DNA of 64,000 nucleotides from Azorinus chamasolen (GCA_963576725.1 OY755247.1:14007526-14071525); one strand, 5' to 3'; positions 49,895 to 60,308 are shown, counted from the first letter of the stretch. The notes: a model not told the origin generated them from the sequence alone. Numbers and translations are program-made.

Positions 49895-50040
49895 TCAATT
49901 TTAGGTTATCCTCGCCACAGGGGGCCATTTCGTGGGTCTACATAGTCTAAAAAGTCAAAAAATATACTAATATAACACTAAATCGACCCAATCAATTTTT
50001 TTGACTTTTTAGACCATGTAGACCCACGAAATGGCCCCCT
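49895..50040. repeat. Inverted repeat, ~55-bp arms
   Basis: GGGGGCCATTTCGTGGGTCT at 49919 is inverted at 50022-50040, spaced by TTGACTTTTTAGAC-type sequence; a foldback. Confidence 0.7.
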
Positions 50041-50324
50041 GTGATCCTCTCTGTTTGTACTGAACATTTCACAATTTCGTAGTTTTGTAGAAAATGGATT
50101 TAAACACTGATCGGTTAGAACAGCCTCTCTGTGTAGTAGTCTGTAAAAGCAGCTGGTTCCTAGATGCAGGGCAAAAGTAATGCAGGAAGCTCCTATAGTT
50201 CGATTTCGAGTGCTGAGCCGTGACTGCACTTTTCTATTTATAGAAGTTGCAACCATTCTAATTTATGGGTAAGTGGACAATGGTTGACACAAGAAGCTCG
50301 AAGTAATCGTGCAGTATTAGTATA

Positions 50325-50532
50325 TACAGTAGAAAATCTCTATAACGGCCTCTTAATTATATCAAGTATTTTGTGTTAAAGGCAGGTGGCTGCTTAAAGC
50401 AAGGTGAAAGTAAAACAGAACGCTCCTATAGGAGCGTTCTGTTTTACTTTCACCATGCTTAAAGCAGCCACCCGTCCTAAATACCAACTAATTAACACAA
50501 TTTAGTGGCCGTTATAGAGTGGTTTTACTGTA
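50325..50532. mobile_element. PG-1 MITE, intact
   Basis: TACAGTAGAAAATCTCTATA to GTGGTTTTACTGTA; palindrome tip ACGCTCCTATAGGAGCGT. Confidence 0.87.
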
Positions 50533-50700
50533 CATGCTTATTACTTGTCTTCATAAACACAGGTAACTCCGGAACAAATACAGATAGACCAACTTATTTT
50601 GGAACAAAACATGACCTACTCTAATGTAAACAAAATGAAGCGACTATAGCGCTTCCTAATTATTAAAAGACTTCGCAAGCCACAACCCTTCAATATAATT

Positions 50701-50996
50701 GTCGTGGTGCAATGGATATGTATCTGGACTTGCATGCGGCGGGTCTCGAGTTCGATTCTGACCAGTTGCCAATATTTTTTTATTAATTAATTGTCCACAC
50801 AAAACAACAATACATATAACATATAATAATTAATAACAAAATATTAACATATAATTTAAAACGACTTAAAATTAAAATGATGATTACAAATAGCAACTCA
50901 TTTTTATTGAAAAAAAAGAAAACTGCATAGCCTGGGATTCGAACCCACGACATCCTGTTTGCAAGACCAGATACATATCCATTAGACCAAAGTCCA
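50701..50996. repeat. Convergent pair of tRNA-like heads around an AT-rich spacer
   Basis: Plus 50701-50765 and minus 50996-50928 share AATGGATATGTATCTGG, CTTGCA in the anticodon loop and a B box (GAGTTCGATTC and GGGTTCGAATC). Acceptor stems are not paired. Confidence 0.5.
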
Positions 50997-51459
50997 GAAC
51001 ATTATTGGTGGCAACTTACTACATTATGTTGTCTGGACCTATATCTGAATTCTGTTATGTAAACATCAAAATAACAACAAGTCTCAATATAGCGTGGTTT
51101 ACCTGTACATGGTTTGTGACGCGTTTTACCTCTACGGATGGACTGGTCCTAAAGGTCACAGCTCATGGGTCAAAATCGACCTGCGTGACTGTTGTACTGT
51201 ATTAAGCCACCACCTCTTTTAAAAATTCAGAATTTACTTCTTTAGAGTGTTCATATAAGCGAGACTTTATTGGAGCACAAACACACCAATAGGCGTTCGG
51301 TCAATTTCGCTAGAATTTAGTCGAGGAGTTCCAGTTGTTTCTTAAGATGATTTATCATCACATTAATCTGATTAAATTTTACTACATCCGTTTTCGATAA
51401 AGCTAAACAGCAAGGATTCTGATGAGCTATTCCAACCTATTTACAAATGCAAGTCAGGT

Positions 51460-51463
51460 CGCG

Positions 51464-51500
<37 letters not shown>

Positions 51501-51511
51501 GGGGGGGGGGT
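51460..51511. repeat. (GT)n(G)n microsatellite
   Basis: About 18 GT units then a G run. Confidence 0.95.
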
Positions 51512-51519
51512 GTTAAGGG

Positions 51520-51725
51520 TTGGCATCATTAATATTTATCAGATTATTTTACATAATGGCACAGGAAAATTTGATCATGGTAGACCTAGACACTGTAGAA
51601 TCATATCTATACTATTTCATGAGCAAACAGAGCAGACCCTGATCAGATGGCTCCTAGTATAGAAGCCGTCTGATCTGGGTCTTCTCTGTTTGCAAAGGCG
51701 TAGAAATGCGTATTTAAACACTTTT
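51520..51725 (+). mobile_element. PB-A2 MITE
   Basis: CATTAATATTTATCAGATTA; core GCAAACAGAGCAGACCCTGA with an odd centre CTCCTAGTATAGAAG; right end decayed. Confidence 0.68.
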
Positions 51726-51974
51726 CAAGAATAGCTATTTTATTAATCTACCAAATTAATTGTGGCCACTATTTAGAACATAGCATTTGGTTGTGCAAGG
51801 ACGATAATAATTGCATTAAGCTATCAGCTGTCATAAAGACTTATGTAGTTATTAACATCTTTTAAATGGTCACTTAAAATAGGTTATATTGTACTTCGCA
51901 GATAAGCAGACAACTAACATTATTTAACTCTTTCTCTGTTGAATATTCATGTAAGAAATAATGACGTTTGGTAC

Positions 51975-52045
51975 ATATAGTTTTACTTGAGTCTGAGTTA
52001 TTCTCAAACATCTGATTGGTCAGATTTTTAGAAGCTTTTATTATT
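51975..52045. mobile_element. FB-I fragment in a PB-A2 remnant
   Basis: ACTTGAGTCTGAGTTATTCT and GATTGGTCAGATTTTTAGAA after ATTCATGTAAGAAATAATGA. Confidence 0.5.
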
Positions 52046-52082
52046 AAACAAGACATAATGTTTAGAACCTGTTTTATCGACA

Positions 52083-52441
52083 CGGTGGTTACATCATTTG
52101 TAGACAAATAAACAAAGAGATACATTTTGCCACAAGCCAAAAGTCAGCATACATCTCACAAGTCAGAATATCGTTCTCACTCACTTTCCTTTCACTGCAA
52201 TTTATTCGAAGTACACAGTGTGCATTCATAATGATTGCATAAGGTAGGCAACTCTGTTTCAAGTTTGACCTTTTGTCATACGGGGTTACACACCTTGATC
52301 ATTAAAAAAAGCAGCAACAGGCAAAAAGAAGACCAAGGACGAACGCGATGGAAATACGATTCAAATTTACATCGGTCGTAGCGCCCTGGTTCCGTTTTGG
52401 ATCTAAGTAGCTTTAATTATAAAACGAACACTTAAAGTTTA
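52083..52441 (-). pseudogene. Duplicated 3' end of the yellow-like gene
   Basis: This stretch repeats 52592-52925: the last ~35 codons (YLDPK...GATTD...FACCC then stop) plus about 240 bp of 3' UTR. The tail reads open with one 3-base deletion and a Trp-to-Arg change. A stop (TAA) lies just upstream in the same frame and no acceptor is evident, so it is probably a non-functional partial tandem copy. Confidence 0.7.
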
Positions 52442-52504
52442 CATAGTGTAGATAGTGCCTCATATCTATTAACGGTCTAGCAACATATACAGGTGCGTAT
52501 TCAA

Positions 52505-52580
52505 ATACCACAGCCGTCATTTCTCCATCAAACACTGTACTATGCTGTGACCATTTTTAGAATTGTCTCGATGATTTTTT
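52505..52580. mobile_element. P5 half element
   Basis: CATTTCTCCATCAAACACTG and TTTTTAGAATTGTCTCGATG, lying between the two copies of the yellow-like 3' end. Confidence 0.5.
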
Positions 52581-52801
52581 CATTGACACAGGTATTGATC
52601 TTGTTTACATCGTTTGTAGAAAAATAAACAAAGACACATTTTGTCATAAACCAAAAATCAGCATACATCTTAAAAGTCATAATATCGTTCTTATTCACAT
52701 TCCTTTCACTGCAATTTATCCACACCACGCAGTATGCATTCATAACGATTGCCTAAGGTAGGCAACTCTGTTTCAAGTTTGGGATTGCACTACTTGGTCA
52801 T

Positions 52802-53721
52802 TTAAAACGAGCAGCAACAGGCAAAAAGAAGACTAAGGACGAACGCGACAATGGAAATACGATTCAAACTTCCATCGGTCGTGGCGCCCTGGTTCCATTT
52901 TGGATCTAAGTAGCTGTAATCATCAACGAACACCTTCCAAATGAAGAAGTTTGGTTCGTGATGGACCACGCCACCCGAACTGAAGAACTTGTTGAGTCGA
53001 CTTGTAGTGAACCAAAGATAGCCACAGTCGTCCATGGCTAATGTATCAATCCATTCCATACGTGGATCTGTCACTAATGCGGACTGGCTTTCAAGGGATA
53101 CATTTCCAAAATTCGAATATTCGCCTAAATCTGCTGTGATATCCCACTTGTAAACGGATTTAGACCCCAGAGAGGAATAGTACAAGTTGTGTTTCGCCCC
53201 ATACACCATACCATCTCCTGGTGAAATTTTCTCCCCCACGGTTCTAACAGCGGCTGCAAAGGCTTGGTTATTTCCAGGTGCAGATCTAAGTACGCCAGTC
53301 TCAATCTGGTGCAACCCAACACCAGCGACAGAACTGTAATATAGGTACTTAAAATCTGGTGACATGGCAATGCCGTTAATCCCTGTGATGATGTTTGTCA
53401 GAGTCATGTTGGATATGGTAATGTTTTCGTATCGTTTATCCGCTTGCATGTTCGGATGTGCGTACGCGTATGACGTGTTCTTGTGGAAATCGTAGACAAC
53501 GAGCTTATAACCAAGAGTGTCTGACATGTACGCGTACCTTGCGTCACCCTGGTGTACGTCTAGTACTATATCATTTAAATAAAACAATCCTGGACCAGTT
53601 GTCTCCATTGGAAAGTGGTAGCGACTGATCTCCTTGTTGTTGTTGAGGTCATAGACGATGATTTTTGCCGGACAGGAGTCGATGGGTTGGACCGTGATAT
53701 CATCCATCTTTGGTACGTATC
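52802..53721 (-). CDS. Yellow-like exon 2 (terminal coding exon)
   Basis: Has 305 residues after the split glycine and ends CCCSF then TAA. It holds the C-terminal propeller blades and the hydrophobic tail. I could not pick an AATAAA signal near the stop with confidence. Confidence 0.92.
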
Positions 53722-55772
53722 CTGAAATTGATAGTTTAGACAACCTTTAGCCTACTATGGGAGGATGAGTGAATACATATGCAAACAGTTTGGATCCAGA
53801 TGAGACGCCGAGTAACTCGGCGTCTCATCAGAATCCAAACTGTTTGGCACGCAAACCTGATTGCATTTTGGTAGAAAAAAATAATTATAACTTCAATGTA
53901 CATTGTAGTAGGTGAAAAAATATGTAAAAATAATTTGCTCAGCAGGCTAAAGGTTAATCTGCATGAGGTCTTTTGCAGAAAGTGTCTTCTACACTCACTC
54001 GCAGCGATGCATTTTAACTCATTTCTTTTCAGCCCTATCAATCCTGGATTATTAGATTGGAATAGCCCATGATCAATGTTTAACTATACAGTTCAGTCAG
54101 TATGAAAAGCTTATATTTGATAGGGGATGATGAATGACAAACAGTATATAACCGGATCAGAAGGCTTCTCTAGGAAGCCTCTGATCAAGGTATACACTGT
54201 ATGCAAATGAAAGTGCATGTGTGTCCCGGGTTGAAGGATTAATACACGACAAAGAAAAACAAAGTTTTACTCGTAGCAGGGGTGAAAGTCGGGGTGAAAG
54301 AGGAGCTTTCTGCATGACGTTCACCCTGCATTAAGCTCCCACCTGTCTAAAAGACCGATAACGATGCTTGTTCTAGTGTTCGAACTATCGGGGATTTTCT
54401 GCAGAGGGTCTCTAATCTTTTGCATAGAAAATACAGCAAACAAAGGATTTCTAATCGTAAGGGGTGAAACTTTAACACATGCATTGCATTTGTTAGTAAT
54501 TAACAAACTAAGCCAAACAATGATGGTTCCCCTGTGTAATATATGTTAGTAATTAACAAACTAAGCCAAACAATGATGGTTCCCTTGTGTAATATAGAAT
54601 CAGATAGACATTATAATTCTTATATACAGTTGAACTTCGATATCTCGAACTCGGATAACTCGAACTTTGGATAACTCGAACTAAATGTTAATTCCTGTTT
54701 AAATACCCCGTTTAAATTACTTATATGATACCTGTGGCTACAATATACATGTTCCCGTTTAACCCATTTTCTTGCTGAATTTTAAAATACATTTCTCCTT
54801 CTTTGCCCATGCCCTGTTGTATAATTACATATATCTTCACTGTGTACAAGTATTTCTCTGTGCAATCACTGCTGTGGAGTGCATTGGTTGCAAAAACAAC
54901 TTGTAAATAGTGCAGACCCTGATGAGACAGCTCCTGCAGGAACTGTCTCATCTGGGTCTTCACTATTTACAGGTAGGTATATTTACGTGAATAGTAAGCG
55001 AAGGGTTAAAGTACAGTTGTACTTCGTAATCTCGAACTCGTAAATTCGACGTTCGGGATAACTCGAAGTAAGAGTTCGGTCATTCAAAAATGTTCAATAC
55101 AGGAACTACTACGCATATCTAGAAACACATGTGACAGCTAAATGCAGGTCGAAAGTAATGCTCATACGGGAGCTTTAAGCATTGCTTTTGGCCCTGCATT
55201 AAGTTATGAACTTGAGAAAGTGTCCAGATTAGAAATCGGATGACTCGAGCTTCTCTTATCTCGACTTAATTTATATGGTCCCTTGAAAATCGAGATATCG
55301 AAGTTCAACTGTACTTTGTTGATATACTACCTGTGTCTACGATCCACATGTATCCCGTTTTTGGATCAATTTCCATACTCTGCACCCTTTGAAGAGCACT
55401 ACAGTTCGTTAGCTTTTGCATCTCCCAGCTCGGGTAAGGTCTGAGCACGTGACTCACTGACGTCACCGACGTGTCCGTATTCTCAACAACCTCGTTCAAA
55501 GTCGATGGGACACCTTTTTTAAGCCTTGGCACCGTTACAAACAACCTGTTCTTGTACAATTTGATCCCGTTGATTGCGCTATTTGTTGGAATGTACTCGC
55601 CGCTGTCAATGGCCTCTTGCCTTGTTGTCGGGCTCGGCCATTCATACTCTACAATGTTCCACTGATACATCACCTTTGCTGTTTCTTGATCATCATCGAT
55701 GTCAGTCGGGTTAGCAAAAGCTCCACCAAAGACGCTAATCACAGTCGCCAACAGAATGAAAATTCTACTCAT
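52802..55772 (-). CDS. Yellow / major royal jelly (MRJP)-family secreted protein, two coding exons
   Basis: Exons 55772-55331 and 53721-52802 join at VDT-G-YVP (donor ACAG|GTAGTA, acceptor TTTCAG, phase 1), giving 453 residues. Residues 1-20 (MSRIFILLATVISVFGGAFA) are a signal peptide. Family hallmarks seen are GIKLYKNRLFVTVPRLKKGV, the conserved Cys in LTNCSALQ, MEIDPKTGYMWIVDTG, IDSCPAKIIVYDLNNN, and later GINGIAMSPDFKYLYYSS and MEWIDTLAMDDCGYLWFTT, as in a six-bladed propeller. In insects the family includes dopachrome-conversion enzymes; molluscan functions are largely unassigned. The C terminus is a hydrophobic run ending in CCCSF after a D-G-S stretch, so it may be GPI-anchored. The intron is 1.6 kb and consists mostly of MITEs. 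No frameshift is seen. Confidence 0.92.
53740..53957. mobile_element. PB-B variant in the yellow-like intron
   Basis: Ends CCTTTAGCCTACT and AGCAGGCTAAAGGTTAA; palindrome intact (GACGCCGAGTAACTCGGCGTC tip). It begins 18 bp from the exon 2 acceptor. Confidence 0.8.
54135..54210. mobile_element. PB-core variant
   Basis: CAAACAGTATATAACCGGAT and inverse with tip GGCTTCTCTAGGAAGCC, a divergent member of the shared core. Confidence 0.65.
54275..54375. mobile_element. PG-4 right half
   Basis: GAGGAGCTTTCTGCATGACG, TTCACCCTGCATTAAGC, AAGACCGATAACGATGCT. Confidence 0.55.
54493..54596. repeat. ~53-bp direct duplication
   Basis: TTAGTAATTAACAAACTAAG through GTGTAATATA occurs twice in tandem with one mismatch. 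Confidence 0.9.
54628..54700. mobile_element. PG-3 end fragment
   Basis: TACAGTTGAACTTCGATATC, then GGATAACTCGAACTTT twice. Confidence 0.6.
54759..55009 (-). mobile_element. PB-C MITE
   Basis: Minus-strand TTAACCCTTCGCTTAC to TTAA at 54759; palindrome tip AGCTCCTGCAGGAACT. Confidence 0.83.
55012..55313. mobile_element. PG-3 MITE, full length
   Basis: TACAGTTGTACTTCGTAATC to TATCGAAGTTCAACTGTA, 302 bp. Hairpin GTCGAAAGTAATGCTCAT. It ends 16 bp from the exon 1 donor. Confidence 0.8.
55331..55772 (-). CDS. Yellow-like exon 1 (coding)
   Basis: Encodes the signal peptide and first 147 residues plus one base. An acceptor (TTTCATTTCCAG) 12 bases upstream of the ATG implies the ATG exon starts at 55783 after an intron in the 5' UTR, so I chose this ATG over an in-frame one at 55817 that lies upstream of the acceptor. 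Confidence 0.9.
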
Positions 55773-55822
55773 CGTGCTGATTTCTGGAAATGAACCAAAA
55801 TAAGGTAAAACTGACAACTAGA

Positions 55823-55941
55823 TACAGTGAAAACTCGACATTACGCAATTTTAAGAATGAAGGATAATGATTCGTATTTTAGTGTTCGTAGTATCGAGTG
55901 TTCGTAGTATCGAGTGTTCGTAGTATCGAGTTTTTACTGTA
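55823..55941. mobile_element. Small PG-like MITE
   Basis: TACAGTGAAAACTCGACAT to GTATCGAGTTTTTACTGTA, 119 bp, with three GTGTTCGTAGTATCGA repeats, just upstream of yellow-like exon 1. Confidence 0.7.
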
Positions 55942-56074
55942 TTCATGAACAGTGTAGACCTGTATCAGTCGCTCTCTGTGCAGCGTTTGACTAGACCCAT
56001 TAACCGTTCCAACCATTTCCCTAATCAACATTTATACGTGAATTGGTCACATCATGATTATTCATTAATTCAAA

Positions 56075-56277
56075 TACAGTAAAACCCCTCCAAACCAGAA
56101 ATCTAGTAGAGAAGAATTTAGATACTTTTAAGCAGATGGTTGTTTAATGCAGGGTGAAAGTCGTGCAGAAAGCTCCTAGAGTTTTTGGCATGAGTTTCAC
56201 CGTGCATTAAAATGCCACCTGTCTCCAATACAGATATTTATACTAAATTGAACGTCGGATTGAGGGGTTTTACTGTA
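56075..56277. mobile_element. PG-4 MITE
   Basis: TACAGTAAAACCCCTCCAAA to TGAGGGGTTTTACTGTA, 203 bp; hairpin GGGTGAAAGTCGTGCAGAAA. Confidence 0.83.
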
Positions 56278-56344
56278 TAAGTCAGTAGTTTGATGTAAAC
56301 TTTTCAATGGAATGCTTTTCTTTGACCAAAAACTGTAGGATAAG

Positions 56345-56425
56345 GTTTATATACAGGAGCCTTATGACCAGGGTCTACTCTGTTTGCAAAGGCGAGAAAT
56401 GTTTTATATGAAGGTAAAGGTTATA
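56345..56425 (+). mobile_element. PB-A right half
   Basis: AGGAGCCTTATGACCAGGGT, CTACTCTGTTTGC, GAAGGTAAAGGTTA. Confidence 0.55.
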
Positions 56426-56519
56426 AAGCAATAATGTTCCATAAAACCTGAAGCCGGTTGTGATCTGAGAGGCCGCATTTCGAATTCATTACTATACGGT
56501 AAACCTTGTTGCAATTTGA

Positions 56520-56665
56520 AATTTGCCACGGTTTTAACGGTTGTAAATGTGAGACTGTTAAATTTGCGACGGTATGTAAGGCGTTTAACGGTTGTAAATT
56601 TGAGACCGTTAAATTTGCAAATATATATGAAGCTCTTAACGGTCGTATATTGTAGACCGTTTAAA
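56520..56665. repeat. Three ~60-bp units with AACGGT...ACCGTT
   Basis: TTTAACGGTTGTAAATTTGA and GAGACCGTTAAATTTGC recur three times; each unit can pair AACGGT with ACCGTT. Confidence 0.78.
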
Positions 56666-56699
56666 TTCTTATACATGTATACCCTAGCGAATTTAACAT

Positions 56700-57130
56700 T
56701 ACCGTTTGGTTAACACTATTCTATAGCAAATAGATATAAATCTAAAAAAAAATAACATTACATGTATTACTTACACCGTGAAAATGAAATGTCATTGACA
56801 CGAGTCTACGAAAATGGCGTTATATTCACACATTGTTTTTAATGTAATAGTAGGTCCTTAATATAATAGTAATATAATAGAATAATTCTGAACTAGGCTC
56901 TACTTTGAAATTACCGGACTCGTTATTTTTTTTCTTTGTCAAAGAAACAATTTTCATAAACTTTAGGATACATCCATTTGTATGTCTGAAATGTTTCAAA
57001 CATTTCAGCTATACAACATGGATGTTACTTAGATTTTATAAATTGTTTTCTTCTTAGTCCGTAACTTCAAATTTAGATTTTGTTTCTTTATCTGTGTTCG
57101 CCGTAAGAGTTGATTGTGTATTCGATATTT
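56700..57130. other. No recognised feature
   Basis: AT-rich unique sequence in the inferred 5' UTR intron of the yellow-like gene. Confidence 0.3.
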
Positions 57131-57136
57131 TTCTTA

Positions 57137-57345
57137 TACAGTAAAACCCCTCTAATGCGACCACTTAATGAACAAACATGGTTGTCATCATAAGCAAGTG
57201 GTTGCTAAATGCAGGACGAAAGTTATGCAGAAAGCTCCTATAGGAGCTTTCTGCATAACTTTCGTTCTGCATTAAGCAACCACCTGCCTTTGCCACTGTG
57301 AATTATGCCCCTTTTTGATGGTCGCATTAGAGGGGTTTTACTGTA
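57137..57345. mobile_element. PG-2 MITE, intact
   Basis: TACAGTAAAACCCCTCTAAT to TAGAGGGGTTTTACTGTA; palindrome tip AAGCTCCTATAGGAGCTT. Confidence 0.88.
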
Positions 57346-57570
57346 TTCCATCTGTAAACTCATGGTTTTAACTAAATGTCAATCAACGGAATTACAGCTG
57401 ACGTCAAATATTTAGGAATTGGTAACAAATCAGGCGATATCAAATTGTCAACCAATGCAAATGTCGGATAACTTATATCCCGCTAGGAATATATAGTGTC
57501 TTTTTGAAATTGGATCTGGTGCAATTTTGACTACTTCCGATTCGATAAAGCTTTTGAAAAATTGTTTGAT

Positions 57571-57790
57571 AGAGTGTCAAACAGCTTTGATTCTGATGAA
57601 ACGCCGAGTTACTTCTGTAGGAGGCGATTGATCAGGGTCTGCTCTGTTTGCTTATAATATATAAATTTGATTCTACAATTGCTGCCATTGCGAGAAATCA
57701 CCGTGTACTGTCTATTAGATAACAATTAATCTAATTAATATTCATGTTTTTATGATTTCTTACATGTATATTTATGGTGTAAACGGTTCC
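57571..57790 (+). mobile_element. PB-B/PB-A2 chimera
   Basis: Left arm AAACAGCTTTGATTCTGATG with ACGCCGAGTTACTTC is PB-B. From TGTAGGAGGCGATTGATCAG onward it is PB-A2, including the GTTTTTATGATTTCTTACAT tail. Confidence 0.7.
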
Positions 57791-57822
57791 TTTGAAATAC
57801 ACCCCTGTTAAAACGGTCATTG

Positions 57823-58034
57823 ACCCTTTCCTTCATATAAACGTGTATAGGAGCCTATAGGAGCCGTCTGATCCGGGTCTGCTCAGTTTTCTAATGGAAT
57901 TTGAAAGATCCGTTTCTTTACTTTCTAAAATGTCTACATTGTTTTACCGTCAATATTTCGTTGTAAATATTTTTCCCATGAATATTCAGTAGGTATTAAA
58001 ATTTTGAATAAACGCAGAACAGGGAAAAGGTTAA
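57823..58034 (-). mobile_element. PB-A1 MITE, one core arm lost
   Basis: TTGACCCTTTCCTTC, TATAGGAGCCGTCTGATCCG, A1 sequence to GGGAAAAGGTTAA; shares TTAA with PB-E. Confidence 0.75.
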
Positions 58035-58926
58035 CCCATTTGCTCCCACAATCCCATATATGGGACATAGGCAAACAGTGTAGACTCTGATCAGACGCCG
58101 CATAATGCGGCGTCTGATCAGAGTCTACACTGTTTGCTGATAGGAATTTCAATATAAAACAAAACGAAAATGAAAATTTAGGCCAAGCACCCCTTAGATA
58201 AACTAGAACACTGTGTCTTACAGACACAGTGATGCCCCCGTGTGGGTGCTTGCCTATGTGTACGTAAAATTCCTAAGTCATTTGACCTTGACCTTGGACT
58301 TGCAGGCAGCATGGACCAGGTACATAATGAAAGTATGGATAGTGTTGAATGTGTATATGCAATTCCATGCCAATAGCTTTAGCGGCTAGTGAGATATAAG
58401 ATGATGAAAAAACTGTGACAACAAAATGCACTTAAATTTCCTAAGTCATTTGACCTTGACCTTGGGCTTGCGGACAGCGTGGGTTTGGTGTGCAATGAAA
58501 GTATGGATGGTGTTTAATGTGTATATGCAATTCCATGGCAATAGCTACAGTGGTTAGGGAGATAATTTTATAAGACAATGAAAAAAATGTGACAATAAGC
58601 TGCACGTAAATGTGACAACCATCTGCACGTAAAAGTTCCAAGTCAGTTGACCTCGATTGCCGGCAGCATGGGTGGGGTGCCAAATGATAGCACAGGTGGT
58701 AATTGATGTGTATGTGAAGTTTCATGTGTATAAGTGTAGAAATTACTGACTTATAACACTTGAAAAACTGTGACATCCAACTGCACCTAAAAGCGTGACT
58801 AACGGACAGACAGACGGACGGACATGTGCAAAATATAATGCCCCCTGCCTATCGTCAACGGCGGCATAAAAATGGACTAATCCAATATATAAACATTGAA
58901 GAATCCACTGGGAGGAAATGGGTTAA
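58031..58926 (+). mobile_element. PB-E MITE split by an HL element
   Basis: TTAACCCATTTGCTCCC, intact palindrome, GCACCCCTTAGATAAA, the HL insert, AAAAATGGACTAATCC, GGAGGAAATGGGTTAA. Confidence 0.87.
58203..58866 (-). mobile_element. HL element, ends TGCCGCC...CTAG (minus)
   Basis: On the minus strand: TGCCGCCGTTGACG...AGGGGGCATTATA hairpin, GTCCGTCCGTCTGTCTGTC, three ~160-bp units with CCAAGGTCAAGGTCAAATGA, hairpin ACTGTGTCTGTAAGACACAG, CTAG. Same family as 43399-44342. Confidence 0.82.
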
Positions 58927-59139
58927 GCAGTCGCTACACGGGTGTTCGGTTGTACTTTATCCGCTCCTGTAAAATCTGCACGGGTTGGGGTTGCCAAATA
59001 GACAAAAACAACAAGACATACGCCATAATAACTACAGTTATTATCCTACCAATTTGACATGAGACTCATGCATATTCCGTGTATTATCGTCGGTAATCTT
59101 CGAATAAATTTCCGAAGGTATAAGAATGCGCTATAAGAA

Positions 59140-59350
59140 TACAGTAAAACCCATCTAACGCGACCAGCAAAAAAAGGGATATAATTCACATTGTCAAAGG
59201 TAGGTGGTAGCTTAATACAGGACGAAAGTTATGCAGAAAGCTCCTGTAGGAGCTTTCTGCATAACTTTTGACCTGCATTAAGCAAGCACCTACTTATAAA
59301 GACAGCCATGTTTATGCATTTAAGTGGTCGCATTAGAGGGTTTTACTGTA
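59140..59350. mobile_element. PG-2 MITE, intact
   Basis: TACAGTAAAACCCATCTAAC to TTAGAGGGTTTTACTGTA; palindrome tip AAGCTCCTGTAGGAGCTT. Confidence 0.86.
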
Positions 59351-59678
59351 CAATCCTCGTGGAACATGATTATTACCGGCTTTAGGTTTGCTATTTTTTA
59401 TCACAGAGTATTACGAACAATCCCGATAAACACTCCGAAACTTAATCGAGTCTCAGGTCAAATTGGGAGGATACGCCATAATAACTACAGTTATACTTCA
59501 CCTAAAGTCCGTGTACACTGCACATATCTTATAAATATACTCGAGTCCTGCACATTTAGGCGCAACACTCATTTTACAATAGATTCTCTATACAATACAC
59601 ACATTTAGTAATCACGATTGCATACCTTATATTGACAATATAAATAAACAATCCAATCTGGAAAATGAACAAACTTAC

Positions 59679-59740
59679 ATTCCAAATAGTCGAAGCTTGA
59701 CGCCGATTTCACACAACGACTATTTTCAGAGTACAAATAA
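59679..59740 (-). other. Candidate untranslated first exon of the yellow-like gene
   Basis: Minus-strand GGAAT|GTAAGTTT is a strong donor at 59679, in a non-repetitive stretch on the correct strand. It could splice to the acceptor at 55783 over about 3.9 kb. The 5' limit is unknown. Inference only. Confidence 0.35.
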
Positions 59741-59748
59741 TACATTAG

Positions 59749-59785
59749 ATCACGTGATACGCACAATGTGTAGTAGTCACGTGAC
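59749..59785. promoter_or_regulatory. Two palindromic TCACGTGA E-boxes
   Basis: TCACGTGA occurs at 59750-59757 and again, inside GTCACGTGAC, at 59777-59784. They lie just upstream of the candidate first exon of the yellow-like gene. This octamer is the known target of MITF/TFE/USF-type bHLH-Zip factors; use here is inferred. Confidence 0.4.
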
Positions 59786-60082
59786 ATACTTTGAGCAGTT
59801 GCCTCTCTTTTAGCATAGCAACATACTTGCTCACAATCTGAATCTTGGTCCGGTTCGGGATTAGATTAGACTGCCTTAGATGCAACAATATCGAACTGGC
59901 TCTTTGGAAAATATACATATGGATTGTCCGATTGGACCTACTAAACTGAACAATATATATACATATGTGTCTGAAAAACAATTTGTTAAAAACAAAAATC
60001 CCCAATAAACGCTGAGAGAATCTCTTAAGTGTATTCACTTTTTACTTTACTGAGCCAAAAAAGAGAAACTTTCGTAAGGTAT

Positions 60083-60308
60083 AGGTAAACAACGAGCAGT
60101 GAGCCGTGAATGTACTTTACATTTTAGTACGTTCTACGATTTAGGGGTGTCGGCATTGCTGCAGTCCATCTAACTAAGATATGTACTTTACATGCGACAG
60201 TCAATCACGATTTTCTCATGCAAGTTTTTATGCTGACTGAATGCTGACCCCCCCCCCCCGAAAAAAGTGGACTGCGCTGATTTTATGGATCACTGCTCGT
60301 TGTTTACT
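60083..60308. repeat. Inverted repeat around unknown sequence
   Basis: GTAAACAACGAGCAGTGA at 60085 is exactly inverted at 60291-60308. Confidence 0.55.

Larger units (their letters stand above)
59351..60080. other. Unique sequence around the candidate yellow-like promoter
   Basis: Holds the candidate first exon and E-boxes. Otherwise no repeat or gene recognised. Confidence 0.3.
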
